Shown here piece after piece: positions 17,731 through 26,202 of a stretch of DNA of 64,000 nt; position 1 is the stretch's first letter, and each line of letters starts with the position of its first letter. Made by a program: the position numbers and the translations under genes. Origin of the DNA: Streptomyces sp. NBC_01454 (GTDB lineage: Bacteria > Actinomycetota > Actinomycetes > Streptomycetales > Streptomycetaceae); the NCBI RefSeq assembly GCF_036227565.1, contig NZ_CP109460.1:5146001-5210000 (forward strand), written 5' to 3'. A model generated the notes under the pieces. It saw only the letters and a list, made by a program, of their open reading frames with translations, was not told where the DNA came from and searched no databases.

Positions 17731-18594
17731 TCACGTCGTGTGCAGGAACTCCTCCACCACCGGGGCGAACAGGTCGGGTTCGTCGACCCAGGGGTAGTGG
17801 CCGACCTCGTGCAGGGGGCGTACCCGGGCGTCGGGGAAGGACTCGGCGACGAGTTCGCCCGCGCGCATGCCGGCCACCGCGTCGCGGTCGCCGGTGACCA
17901 CCAGCACCGGGCAGGTCACCTCGCGCAGCCCGGCCAGCAGGGCCAGGCGGAGCTGCTCGTCGACGCCCTGCCAGAAGCCGGCGCGCGGGACCGGGCCCAA
18001 CTGGGCGCCCTCCGTGGCGGCATGGGTCCGCTGGGGCTCGTCCCACCGGCCGTAGGCGAGGGGTGCCGCGGCGAACAGCAGCTCGCGTACCTCGCCCATG
18101 TCGGAGGCCGCGGTGAGTTGTTGCACGGCCACCGAGGCCTCCGGCCACCAGTCCTCGTGGGCGCGTGCCTCGAAGATCTCCCGGGCGTCCTCGGGGAGTT
18201 CGCCCTGCAGCCGGGAGCCGGGGCAGACCAGTACCAGCCGGGTCAGCCGCCGGGGGTGTCCCGCCGCGTACGCCTGTGCGACCGCGGCCCCGGCGTCGTG
18301 CGCGAGCAGCGCGAAGCGCTCCAGGCCCAGATGCGCGCGGAGCGCCTCGAGGTCCTGGGCGAGCTGCGGGAAGGCGTAGCGGGAGGGGTCGTCGGCGGCG
18401 GGGGAGGCGCCGGTGCCACGGCTGTCCGGGATGATCAGCTGCCGGTGGGCGGCCAGCCCGCCGAGGTCGCCCAGATACGCGGCGTCCCGACCGGGCCCGC
18501 CGGCCAGGCAGACCAGGGGCGGCAGCGACGAGTCGGCCGGGCCGAGCAGGCGGTAGTGGAGCTCTGCCTCGTCATACGTACGGAAGTGCGGCAT
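17731..18594 (-). CDS. Alpha/beta hydrolase, proline-iminopeptidase-like
   Basis: 287 residues, cytoplasmic. The N-terminus has the oxyanion region LAGGPGRDAAYL and PDSRGTGAS, as in peptidase family S33. At the nucleophile elbow the sequence is ALLAHDAGAAVA, so the expected Ser (GxSxG) is replaced by Asp 100, as in epoxide hydrolases and haloalkane dehalogenases. The acid and His are likely in VTGDRDAVAG and VGHYPWVDEP. Function is therefore uncertain between peptidase-like and Asp-nucleophile hydrolase. ATG 18594 gives the family start (MPHFRTYDEAELHYR). Monocistronic, divergent from the MFS gene. Confidence 0.8.
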   Translation of the reverse strand: MPHFRTYDEAELHYRLLGPADSSLPPLVCLAGGPGRDAAYLGDLGGLAAHRQLIIPDSRGTGASPAADDPSRYAFPQLAQDLEALRAHLGLERFALLAHDAGAAVAQAYAAGHPRRLTRLVLVCPGSRLQGELPEDAREIFEARAHEDWWPEASVAVQQLTAASDMGEVRELLFAAAPLAYGRWDEPQRTHAATEGAQLGPVPRAGFWQGVDEQLRLALLAGLREVTCPVLVVTGDRDAVAGMRAGELVAESFPDARVRPLHEVGHYPWVDEPDLFAPVVEEFLHTT

Positions 18595-18735
18595 CCCCCC
18601 AGCTTGCCCCACGTGAGGTGGTGAGGGGACGGAGCGGGACCACCCGCGCGGGCCGCGCGGCGTAGGACCGATGACCGGGCCGATACCCGTCCCCCGACAG
18701 GGGCGCAACTGCCGGATGCCTCTTACGCTGACCCG

Positions 18736-20253
18736 ATGACCGCTGACCGCCGCCCCCACGACTTCGCCACCGGCGCCGATGCCGGTACCGCCGGCACCGC
18801 GACCGGCCGTGGCCGCCAGGATGCGGCCCCGCGCGGCGGGGAGGCGTCCGCGGGTGGGGTTCTCGGGCGGGCCCACCGGGCGTTGACGCTCGGCATCATC
18901 TCCGTCGTCTCGCTGGTCGCCTTCGAGGCGATCGCCGTGAACACCGCGATGCCGGTGGCCGCCCGCGCGCTGGACGGTATCGGTCTGTATGCCTTCGCCT
19001 TCTCGTCCTGTTTCACGGCGAGTCTGTTCGCGATGGCGCTCGCGGGGGAGTGGAGCGACCGGCGCGGGCCGCTCGTGCCGCTGTTCGCCGGGATCGCCGC
19101 GTTCGGGGCCGGGCTGCTGGTCGCGGGCGGCGCGCGGAGCATGTGGATGTTCATCGTGGGCCGCGGGGTGCAGGGCATCGGCAGCGGACTGGTGGTGGTC
19201 TCGCTGTATGTGGTCGTCGGGCGCGCCTATCCCGAGCGGCTGCGCCCCTCGATCATGGCGGCGTTCTCGGCGGCCTGGGTGCTGCCGGTGATCGTCGGTC
19301 CGCTGGTCGCCGGGACCGTCACCGAACAGTTCGGCTGGCGCTGGGTGTTCCTCTCCATCCCCGTGCTGATTCTGCTGCCGCTCGCGGTGATGCTGCCCGC
19401 GCTGCGCTCGCTGCCGCGGACCCGTCCGGGCCCGGACGACGGGCTGCGGCAGATCCTGGGCAGCCGGCGCAGTCTGCTCGCGCTGGCCGTCGCGGTGGGC
19501 GCCTGCCTGCTGCAGTACGCGGGCCGGCAACCGGCCCGGCTCGCGCTGCCGTCCGCGGCCGCCGGACTGGCGCTGCTGGTACCGGCCGTGGTGCGGCTGC
19601 TGCCCCGCGGCACGTTCCGGGCGGCGCGCGGTCTGCCGACCGTGGTGCTGATACGCGGGCTGGCCGCCGGGGCGCTGGTCGCCGCCGAGAGTTTCGTCCC
19701 GCTGATGCTGGTCGCCCAGCGCGGACTGTCCGCCACCCTGGCCGGGCTCTCGCTCACCGGGGGCGGGCTGACCTGGGCGCTCGGCTCGTACGCGCAGAGC
19801 CGGCCGCGGCTGGAGCCCCACCGGGAGCGGCTGATGGGGCTGGGCATGGTGCTGCTGGCGGCGGCCATCGCGACGGTGCCGCTGGCGCTGCTCGACGGGG
19901 TGCCGTCCTGGATCGTCGCCGCGGCGTGGACGGTCGGCGGCTTCGGCATGGGCCTGAACATCTCCAGCGGCGGGGTGCTGTTGCTGAAGCTGTCCCGTCC
20001 CCAGGACGCGGGCAGCAACTCCGCTTCCCTGCAGATGTCGGACGCGCTGGGCAACGTCACCTTCGTCGGGGTCAGTGGCGTGCTGTTCGTGGCCTTCGGC
20101 GGCGGCTCGATCGCGGCGGACGGGTCCACGGCCTCCGCCGCGGCCGGCGGGGCGAGCCATCCGGCGGCCTTCGCGGCCGTGTTCGCGGCGATGGCGGTGG
20201 TGGCCCTGGCCGGTGCGGGGGTGGCGCGCCGGCTGCGGCCCGAGCCGGGGTGA
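18736..20253 (+). CDS. MFS transporter, drug-exporter type
   Basis: 505 residues with about 12-14 hydrophobic segments after a hydrophilic, Gly/Ala/Asp-rich N-terminal tail of about 50 residues. The MFS loop 2-3 motif appears as GEWSDRRGPLVPL, followed by VGRGVQGIGSGLVVVSLY, typical of the EmrB/QacA-type exporter branch. It probably exports small lipophilic compounds using the proton gradient. No adjacent TetR/MarR regulator is present. ATG 18736 lies 141 bp from the divergent hydrolase start. Confidence 0.85.
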   Translation: MTADRRPHDFATGADAGTAGTATGRGRQDAAPRGGEASAGGVLGRAHRALTLGIISVVSLVAFEAIAVNTAMPVAARALDGIGLYAFAFSSCFTASLFAMALAGEWSDRRGPLVPLFAGIAAFGAGLLVAGGARSMWMFIVGRGVQGIGSGLVVVSLYVVVGRAYPERLRPSIMAAFSAAWVLPVIVGPLVAGTVTEQFGWRWVFLSIPVLILLPLAVMLPALRSLPRTRPGPDDGLRQILGSRRSLLALAVAVGACLLQYAGRQPARLALPSAAAGLALLVPAVVRLLPRGTFRAARGLPTVVLIRGLAAGALVAAESFVPLMLVAQRGLSATLAGLSLTGGGLTWALGSYAQSRPRLEPHRERLMGLGMVLLAAAIATVPLALLDGVPSWIVAAAWTVGGFGMGLNISSGGVLLLKLSRPQDAGSNSASLQMSDALGNVTFVGVSGVLFVAFGGGSIAADGSTASAAAGGASHPAAFAAVFAAMAVVALAGAGVARRLRPEPG

Positions 20254-20504
20254 CGGCGCGGCCGGCGAGGAACCGGCCCCCGACCGCACCGCCCGCCCCC
20301 CACCACCGCCGTCCGAACCGTCCGCCCCCACCACCGCCGCCCGAACCGCCCGCCCACCGGCCCACCCGCCAACCGCCCCACCCCGCACACAAATGTGACC
20401 TCGGTCCCACCCCGGGGTGACCCGGTGCGGTACCCCCGGAGCGTGAACCGAGGCACCGGTAGGCTGACGCGGTTGCCGATCGCCGACCTCAGCCGACGGA
20501 GACC
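20254..20504. other. Intergenic region with a 28-bp tandem repeat, before the helicase gene
   Basis: Two copies of a 28-bp C-rich unit (around 20293-20348; CACCACCGCC at 20301 and again at 20329) and a 12-bp palindrome CACCCCGGGGTG at 20407-20418. A possible -10 TAGGCT near 20461 may serve the helicase gene. Confidence 0.5.
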
Positions 20505-22301
20505 GTGACTACCACCACCAGCGCCACCAATAACCATCACCTGTCCCCAGCCTTTCCGGGACGGGCCCCTTGGGGTACCGCGAACAAGCTGCGCGCCTGG
20601 CAGCAGGCGGCCATGGACCGCTACCTCGAGACGCAGCCGAGAGACTTCCTCGCCGTCGCGACGCCGGGAGCCGGCAAGACGACGTTCGCGCTCACGCTCG
20701 CGTCGTGGCTGCTGCACCACCACGTCGTGCAGCAGGTGACGGTCGTCGCGCCGACCGAGCATCTGAAGAAGCAGTGGGCGGAGGCGGCGGCCCGGATAGG
20801 GATCAAGCTCGACCCCGAGTACAGCGCGGGGCCACTGAGCCGTGAGTACCACGGCGTCGCGATCACCTACGCCGGTGTGGGCGTGCGGCCGATGCTGCAC
20901 CGCAACCGCATCGAGCAGCGCAAGACGCTGGTGATCCTCGACGAGATCCACCACGCCGGTGACTCGAAGTCGTGGGGCGAGGCGTGCCTGGAGGCGTTCG
21001 AGCCCGCCACCCGGCGGCTGACGCTGACCGGTACGCCCTTCCGGTCCGACACCAACCCGATTCCGTTCGTGACGTACGAGGAGGGGAACGACGGCATCCG
21101 GCGCTCCTCCGCCGACTACACCTACGGCTACGGCAACGCGCTCGGCGACGGCGTCGTCCGGCCGGTCATCTTCCTCTCCTACAGCGGCAACATGCGCTGG
21201 CGGACGAAGGCGGGCGACGAGATCGCCGCCCGGCTCGGCGAGCCGATGACCAAGGACGCGGTCTCGCAGGCCTGGCGCACCGCACTGGATCCGCGCGGCG
21301 AGTGGATGCCCAATGTGCTGCGCGCCGCCGACCGCCGGCTGAGCGAGGTCCGCAAGTCCATCCCGGACGCCGGGGCGCTGGTGATCGCCTCCGACCAGGA
21401 GCAGGCGCGGGCCTACGCCAAGCTGATCCGGGAGATCACCGGCGAGGGCGCCACCCTGGTGCTGTCCGACGATTCCGGCGCCTCCCAGCGCATCGACGAC
21501 TTCGCGTACTCCCAGGACCGCTGGATGGTCGCGGTCCGGATGGTGTCCGAGGGCGTCGACGTGCCGCGGCTGGCGGTCGGGGTGTACGCCACCACCATCT
21601 CGACCCCGCTGTTCTTCGCGCAGGCCGTCGGCCGGTTCGTGCGCTCCCGCAAACGCGGCGAGACCGCCTCGGTCTTCCTGCCCACCGTCCCGATGCTGCT
21701 CGGCTTCGCCAACGAGATGGAGGTCGAGCGCGACCACGTCCTCGACAAGCCGAAGAAGGACGGGGAGGAAGACCCCTACGCCGAGTCCGAGAAGGAGATG
21801 GACGAGGCGAACAAGGAGCAGGACGAGGACACCGGTGAGCAGGAGCAGTTCTCGTTCGAGGCGCTGGAGTCGGAGGCGGTCTTCGACCGGGTGCTCTACG
21901 ACGGTGCCGAGTTCGGGATGCAGGCCCACGCCGGCAGCGAGGAGGAGCAGGACTACCTCGGCATCCCCGGGCTGCTGGAGCCCGACCAGGTGCAGATGCT
22001 GCTGCAAAAGCGGCAGGCCCGGCAGATCGCGCACAGCAAGAAGCGGCCGGATGAGGAAGCCGACCTGCTGGAGCTGCCGGCCGAGCGGCGGCCGGTGGTC
22101 ACGCACAAGGAGCTGCTGGAGCTGAGGAAGCAGCTGAACACGCTGGTCGGCGCGTATGTGCACCAGAGCGGGAAGCCGCACGGCGTGATCCACACCGAGC
22201 TGCGGCGGGTGTGCGGCGGCCCGCCGAGCGCGGAGGCCACCGCCGGGCAGCTGAGCGAGCGGATCAAGAAGGTACGGGAGTGGGCCACGCGGATGCGCTG
22301 A
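20505..22301 (+). CDS. DEAD/DEAH-box helicase (superfamily 2)
   Basis: 598 residues. Motif I is TPGAGKTTFAL, motif II DEIHH, motif III TGTPFRSD and motif VI QAVGRFVRSR, with RMVSEGVDVPRLAVGV as motif V: a complete SF2 helicase core like the type III restriction-subunit/XPB-like ResIII group. The region after motif VI is very acidic (EEDPYAESEKEMDEANKEQDEDTGEQEQ) and the C-terminal ~130 residues are helical. Strongly conserved in streptomycetes; a DNA or RNA repair role is likely but not shown. No methylase is nearby, so it is not a restriction subunit. GTG 20505. Confidence 0.88.
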   Translation: MTTTTSATNNHHLSPAFPGRAPWGTANKLRAWQQAAMDRYLETQPRDFLAVATPGAGKTTFALTLASWLLHHHVVQQVTVVAPTEHLKKQWAEAAARIGIKLDPEYSAGPLSREYHGVAITYAGVGVRPMLHRNRIEQRKTLVILDEIHHAGDSKSWGEACLEAFEPATRRLTLTGTPFRSDTNPIPFVTYEEGNDGIRRSSADYTYGYGNALGDGVVRPVIFLSYSGNMRWRTKAGDEIAARLGEPMTKDAVSQAWRTALDPRGEWMPNVLRAADRRLSEVRKSIPDAGALVIASDQEQARAYAKLIREITGEGATLVLSDDSGASQRIDDFAYSQDRWMVAVRMVSEGVDVPRLAVGVYATTISTPLFFAQAVGRFVRSRKRGETASVFLPTVPMLLGFANEMEVERDHVLDKPKKDGEEDPYAESEKEMDEANKEQDEDTGEQEQFSFEALESEAVFDRVLYDGAEFGMQAHAGSEEEQDYLGIPGLLEPDQVQMLLQKRQARQIAHSKKRPDEEADLLELPAERRPVVTHKELLELRKQLNTLVGAYVHQSGKPHGVIHTELRRVCGGPPSAEATAGQLSERIKKVREWATRMR

Positions 22302-22315
22302 GTCCGCCCGTGGCC

Positions 22316-22355
22316 CGTGGGCCGGTGTGCCGCAGTGGCGGCGCGCCGGCCCACG
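22316..22355 (+). terminator. Terminator after the helicase gene
   Basis: 18-bp stem with two G.U pairs (22316-22333 with 22338-22355), loop AGTG, followed by CCGTTTTCC. Confidence 0.8.
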
Positions 22356-22411
22356 CCGTTTTCCGCGTCGCCTTTTAGGACGCCGTGGCGCTCGCTGAAA
22401 CACCACGGGGC

Positions 22412-22638
22412 ACTCTGGACGGACCTATCGGGATATTCCGGGCAGGCGGGACCGGATTCTGGACGGACTCTTCCGCTCACCGGACCGGCTCGCTACTGTC
22501 CCGCTCACCTACACGCCCCGTGGCAGCGCCGCCGCGGAGCGCAGCCGGTGCCATGCGGCCGGCGGCCTCCCGCGCGCGCTGCTCGGAACTCGCAGCGCGT
22601 CGCGCCGGAGCGCCGCCACTCACCCAGGAGGGGGCGTC
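22412..22638 (+). promoter_or_regulatory. Upstream region of the IclR regulator with an 11-bp direct repeat
   Basis: TCTGGACGGAC occurs at 22414-22424 and again at 22458-22468, 44 bp apart. Such repeats before a regulator gene can be an autoregulatory operator. A TACTGT near 22490 is a possible -10 box. Confidence 0.4.
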
Positions 22639-23280
22639 GTGACCGCAGAGACCTCCCAGACACTCGACCGAGGACTGCGCGTCCTCAAACTTCTCGCCGA
22701 CACCGACCACGGGCTGACCGTCACCGAGCTGTCCCACAAGCTCGGCGTCAACCGCACCGTGGTCTACCGCCTGCTGGCCACGCTGGAGCAGCACGCGCTG
22801 GTGCGCCGTGACCTCGGCGGCCGGGCCCGGGTCGGGCTGGGCGTGCTGCGCCTGGGCCGCCAGGTCCATCCGCTGGTCAGAGAGGCCGCCCTCCCCGCGC
22901 TGCGCGCGCTCGCGGAGGACGTGGGGGCCACCGCACATCTCACCCTCGTCGACGGTACGGAGGCGCTGGCCGTCGCCGTGGTGGAGCCGACCTGGACCGA
23001 CTACCACGTGGCCTACCGGGCCGGTTTCCGTCATCCGCTGGACCGGGGGGCCGCCGGCCGGGCGATCCTCAAGGCCCGGCAGGGACGGATCCACGATGCC
23101 GGACTCGCCCTGACGCACGGGGAGTTGGAGGCCGGCGCGAGCGGCGCCGCGGCCCCGCTGCTCGGGGTGAGCGGCATCGAGGGGAGCGTGGGCGTGGTGA
23201 TGCTCACCGACACGGTCTCCGAACGGATCGGCCCGCGGGTGGTCGACGCGGCCCGGGAGGTCTCCGAGGCGCTGCGCTGA
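22639..23280 (+). CDS. hpdR: IclR-family transcriptional regulator (probable HpdR)
   Basis: 213 residues: an N-terminal winged helix (SQTLDRGLRVLKLLADTDHGLTVTELS, HKLGVNRTVVYRLLATLEQH) and a short IclR ligand domain with AHLTLVDGTEALAVAV. It is shorter than the typical 250 residues. In S. coelicolor an IclR protein at the same position relative to hppD (HpdR, SCO2935) represses hppD and hpdA, as I recall from the published tyrosine catabolism work. Order here (IclR, Lon-like protease, four transporter genes, AsnC regulator, hppD) matches that. GTG 22639 follows GGAGGGGG. Symbol rests on synteny from memory. Confidence 0.75.
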   Translation: MTAETSQTLDRGLRVLKLLADTDHGLTVTELSHKLGVNRTVVYRLLATLEQHALVRRDLGGRARVGLGVLRLGRQVHPLVREAALPALRALAEDVGATAHLTLVDGTEALAVAVVEPTWTDYHVAYRAGFRHPLDRGAAGRAILKARQGRIHDAGLALTHGELEAGASGAAAPLLGVSGIEGSVGVVMLTDTVSERIGPRVVDAAREVSEALR

Positions 23281-23421
23281 GGCGGCGGGGCGACGGGGCG
23301 GCGGGTGCGCAGGCCCGCCTCCCGGCCGCCGTGACTGCGGGGTGTGAAGGCGGCGTGGCTGTGTGGTGAGGCCGCAGCGCCTTAACGTCCAGGTGAGGCG
23401 GGTGTCAATTAGGGTGGCGGG

Positions 23422-24207
23422 GTGTCTTCACGTGCCCGCGCTCTGGCGGTCTGCACCGCCGTCGTTCTCGCCCTCCTCGTCACGGCGGCCCTCGCGCCGT
23501 TGCCGTACTCCATCGCCTACCCGGGCATGACGGCCAATGTCCTCGGTGACGACAAGGGCAAACCGGTGATCACCATCACCGGCGCCGCCACCCGGAAGAC
23601 CAGCGGGCAGCTGCGGATGACCTCGATCGTGGCCACCGGCCCGGACGCCTCCGTCCATCTGCCGGACATGATCAAGGGCTGGTTCCGTACGGACGAGGCC
23701 GTGATGCCGCGGGAGGCGGTCTACCCGGTGGGTAACAACACCGAGGAGATCGCCGAGCACAACGCCCAGCAGATGCGGGAGTCCCAGAACAGTGCCACCA
23801 GCGCGGCGCTCGGGGAGCTCGGCAAGTCCGCCAAGGACATCAAGGTCAAGCTGAGCCTCGCGGACGTCGGCGGTCCGAGCGCCGGGCTGATGTTCGCGCT
23901 CGGCGTCGTCGACAAGCTGAACGGCGCCGGCGCGGGCAAGGACCTCACCGGCGGGCGCACCATCGCCGGCACCGGCACGATCACCGCCGGCGGCGCGGTG
24001 GGCGCGGTGGGCGGGGTGCCGCTGAAGACCCAGGCCGCCCACCGCGACGGTGCCTCGGTCTTCCTCGTCCCGCGCAAGGAGTGCACGGACGCCCGGGCGG
24101 AGCTGCCGAAGGGGATGCGGCTGATCCCGGTCACCACGCTCGACGGTGCGGTGAAGGCCCTGAAGGCGCTGCAGGCCGGCGGCAAGGTCCCCAGCTGCGG
24201 CCGCTGA
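23422..24207 (+). CDS. Secreted or membrane-anchored Lon-like serine protease (S16)
   Basis: 261 residues. An N-terminal hydrophobic segment (LAVCTAVVLALLVTAALAPLP) anchors or exports it. The C-terminal half is a Lon proteolytic domain with the Ser/Lys dyad: S153 in DVGGPSAGLMFALG and K202 in GGVPLKTQAAHRDGA. The PDZ domain found in YlbL-type relatives is not evident between them. It is probably an extracytoplasmic quality-control or regulatory protease. GTG start at 23422; TAGGGT around 23409 could be its -10 box, implying a very short leader. Confidence 0.82.
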   Translation: MSSRARALAVCTAVVLALLVTAALAPLPYSIAYPGMTANVLGDDKGKPVITITGAATRKTSGQLRMTSIVATGPDASVHLPDMIKGWFRTDEAVMPREAVYPVGNNTEEIAEHNAQQMRESQNSATSAALGELGKSAKDIKVKLSLADVGGPSAGLMFALGVVDKLNGAGAGKDLTGGRTIAGTGTITAGGAVGAVGGVPLKTQAAHRDGASVFLVPRKECTDARAELPKGMRLIPVTTLDGAVKALKALQAGGKVPSCGR

Positions 24208-24274
24208 GCCGTTCCCCGTCGCCAGGTCGAAAAGAACGTGCTGTCCGCTCCCGCCCGGGGGCCCCGCCGGCCGG

Positions 24275-25321
24275 TCACCCCTCCTTGATGAACCCCTCCT
24301 GGATCAGCCAGTTCTTCGCGACCTCGTGCGGGTCCTCGCCGTTCACGTCGACCTTGCGGTTCAGCTCCTGGGCGACGGTGTTGTTGAGGGCCTTGGTGAC
24401 CGGGGCCAGCACCTCGGCCATGGCCGGGTACTTCTTCAGGGCCTTGGCGTTGATCTCGGGGGCCACGTTGTAGTTGGGGAAGAAGTGCTTGTCGTCGGCG
24501 ATGACGTGCAGATGCATGGCCTTGATCCGGCCGTCGGTGGTGAACACCTCGCCGAACGCACAGGTGCCCTTCTGGGTCTCGGTGTAGACGACGCCGCCGG
24601 TCATCTTGCGGATGTTGGCGGAGGGCACCTGCATGCCGTACGCGCGCGCCATCCCCGGCAGCCCGTCGTTGCGGGTGGCGAACTCGTTCTCCACACACAT
24701 CGTCACGGCCCCGGGGTTCTTGTGGGACAGCGCGGCGACCTCCGAGAGGTTGTGGACGCCCAGCTTCTTCTGGTTGGCGCTGTTCAGCGCCAGCGCATAG
24801 GTGTTGTTCAGGGTCGACGCCGGGAGCCAGACGATGCCGTTCTTCCGGTCCTCGTCGCGGACGGCCTTCCACTGCTGCTGGGGGTTGACGATGGGCTTGG
24901 TGTGGCCGAGGTAGGTGATCCAGCCGGTGCCGGTGTACTCGTACGCGGCGTCCGCGGTGCCGGACTTCACGGCCTCCCGTGCGCCGATCGACCCCTGGAT
25001 GCTGGTCTTGTCGATGACCAGGGCGCCGGCGGCCTCGAAGACCAGCCCCATCATCTGGCCCAGGATGATCTGTTCGGTGAACTCCTTCGAGGTCACGGTC
25101 AGATGCGCCCCGGTGAGCGGGCGGCCCGGGTAGCCGGCCTTCGGGCCGGGCACCACCTGGTCGGACATCGCGCTGCCGCTGACCAGGCCGCATCCGCCGA
25201 GGACGGCGAGGGTGACGAGGGCGAGCAGTGCGGCGGCCGGAGCGGTGGCCCGGCGCCGCCCGGAACGGCGCGGGGCCGGGGGGTCACGGCGCAGAACCGG
25301 GTGCCTGTGATGCATCCTCAT
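24275..25321 (-). CDS. Glycine betaine/choline-type ABC transporter substrate-binding lipoprotein
   Basis: 348 residues, last gene of the four-gene transporter operon. Signal peptide with lipobox LAVLGGC, then an OpuAC-type binding domain (LTVTSKEFTEQIILGQMM, DKTSIQGSIGAREAVKSG, AYEYTGTGWITYLG). Captures quaternary ammonium compatible solutes outside the membrane and hands them to the permeases. ATG 25321 overlaps the permease stop (ATGA); the ATG at 25315 is an alternative. The OpuC-like four-gene layout (permease, ATPase with CBS, permease, binding protein) supports osmoprotectant uptake. The exact solute is unknown. Confidence 0.9.
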   Translation of the reverse strand: MRMHHRHPVLRRDPPAPRRSGRRRATAPAAALLALVTLAVLGGCGLVSGSAMSDQVVPGPKAGYPGRPLTGAHLTVTSKEFTEQIILGQMMGLVFEAAGALVIDKTSIQGSIGAREAVKSGTADAAYEYTGTGWITYLGHTKPIVNPQQQWKAVRDEDRKNGIVWLPASTLNNTYALALNSANQKKLGVHNLSEVAALSHKNPGAVTMCVENEFATRNDGLPGMARAYGMQVPSANIRKMTGGVVYTETQKGTCAFGEVFTTDGRIKAMHLHVIADDKHFFPNYNVAPEINAKALKKYPAMAEVLAPVTKALNNTVAQELNRKVDVNGEDPHEVAKNWLIQEGFIKEG

Positions 25322-26202
25322 TCCCCCACCTCCAGACCACGCGGGCGCAAGAGCAGTTCGGCGAGCGAGGCCAGCCATTCGACCAGCAGGGCGAGCGCCA
25401 CGGTCAGGACCGATCCGAGGATCAGGACGGGCATCCGCTGGGTGACGATGCCCGCCGAGATCAGGTCGCCCAGGCCGCCGCCCCCGCCGAAGGTGGCCAG
25501 CGTCGCGGTGCCGACGTTCAGCACCAGCGCGGTGCGGACGCCGGCCAGGATCAGCGGGACGGCCAGCGGGAGTTCGACCTTGGTCAGCACCCCGGTGGGG
25601 GACATGCCGATGCCGCGGGCCGCCTCCGTCAGCGTCGGATCGATCCCGCGCAGCCCGGCGATGGTGTTGGCGAGGACCGGCAGCACGGCGTAGATCACCA
25701 TGCCGACGATCGCCGAACGGGCCCCGATGCCCAGCCAGATGACCAGCAGGACCAGCAGACCCAGGGCCGGTACCGCCTGCCCGAGGTTGGCGAAGGCCAT
25801 CGCGACCGGGGTGGCCCGGCGCAGCCTGGCCCGGGTCAGCGCGATCCCCATCGGGATCGCGATGATCAGTACGAAGAAGGTGGAGACGGCGGTGAGCTGG
25901 ATGTGCTGCCGCAGCGCCAGCCACACCTTGCCGTTGTCCACCGCCTGGTGGGCGATGGAGTCCAGCCGGGCGCCGCGGAACCACAGCCAGGTGGCGAGCA
26001 GCGCGAGGACCAGGAAGGCCGGCATGAAGGTCCACTTCTGCCAGCTGATCCGGCGCGCACCGGACGGCGCGGACGGGACGGGCGCCTCACCGGCCGCCAG
26101 CTCCCGCTCCTCCATCTCCACCCCGTCGCGGAAGGCCAGCGCCTCGTGGTCGCTGGGGCGCCGCGCGTGCGCGCGCGGGTCGCTCCCGTCGCGGGGGCTC
26201 AT
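25318..26202 (-). CDS. Glycine betaine/choline-type ABC transporter permease (second)
   Basis: 294 residues with a ~70-residue hydrophilic N-terminal tail then five to six membrane segments (AFLVLALLATWLWFRG onward). The binding-protein-dependent permease EAA loop reads EAARGIGMSPTGVLTKVELPL. OpuCB/OpuCD family. ATGA overlaps at both ends couple it to the ATPase gene and the binding protein gene. Confidence 0.9.
   Translation of the reverse strand: MSPRDGSDPRAHARRPSDHEALAFRDGVEMEERELAAGEAPVPSAPSGARRISWQKWTFMPAFLVLALLATWLWFRGARLDSIAHQAVDNGKVWLALRQHIQLTAVSTFFVLIIAIPMGIALTRARLRRATPVAMAFANLGQAVPALGLLVLLVIWLGIGARSAIVGMVIYAVLPVLANTIAGLRGIDPTLTEAARGIGMSPTGVLTKVELPLAVPLILAGVRTALVLNVGTATLATFGGGGGLGDLISAGIVTQRMPVLILGSVLTVALALLVEWLASLAELLLRPRGLEVGE

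Noticed and set aside
20505..22301. Helicase as a type III restriction or defence subunit
   Set aside because: No methyltransferase, nuclease or other defence partner adjacent, and the gene is in a conserved housekeeping order.
19227..22406. 1059-codon open frame on the minus strand opposite the MFS and helicase genes
   Set aside because: Low-complexity Arg/Gly/Val/Leu content; both plus-strand genes have complete families and correct motifs. An effect of very high GC content.
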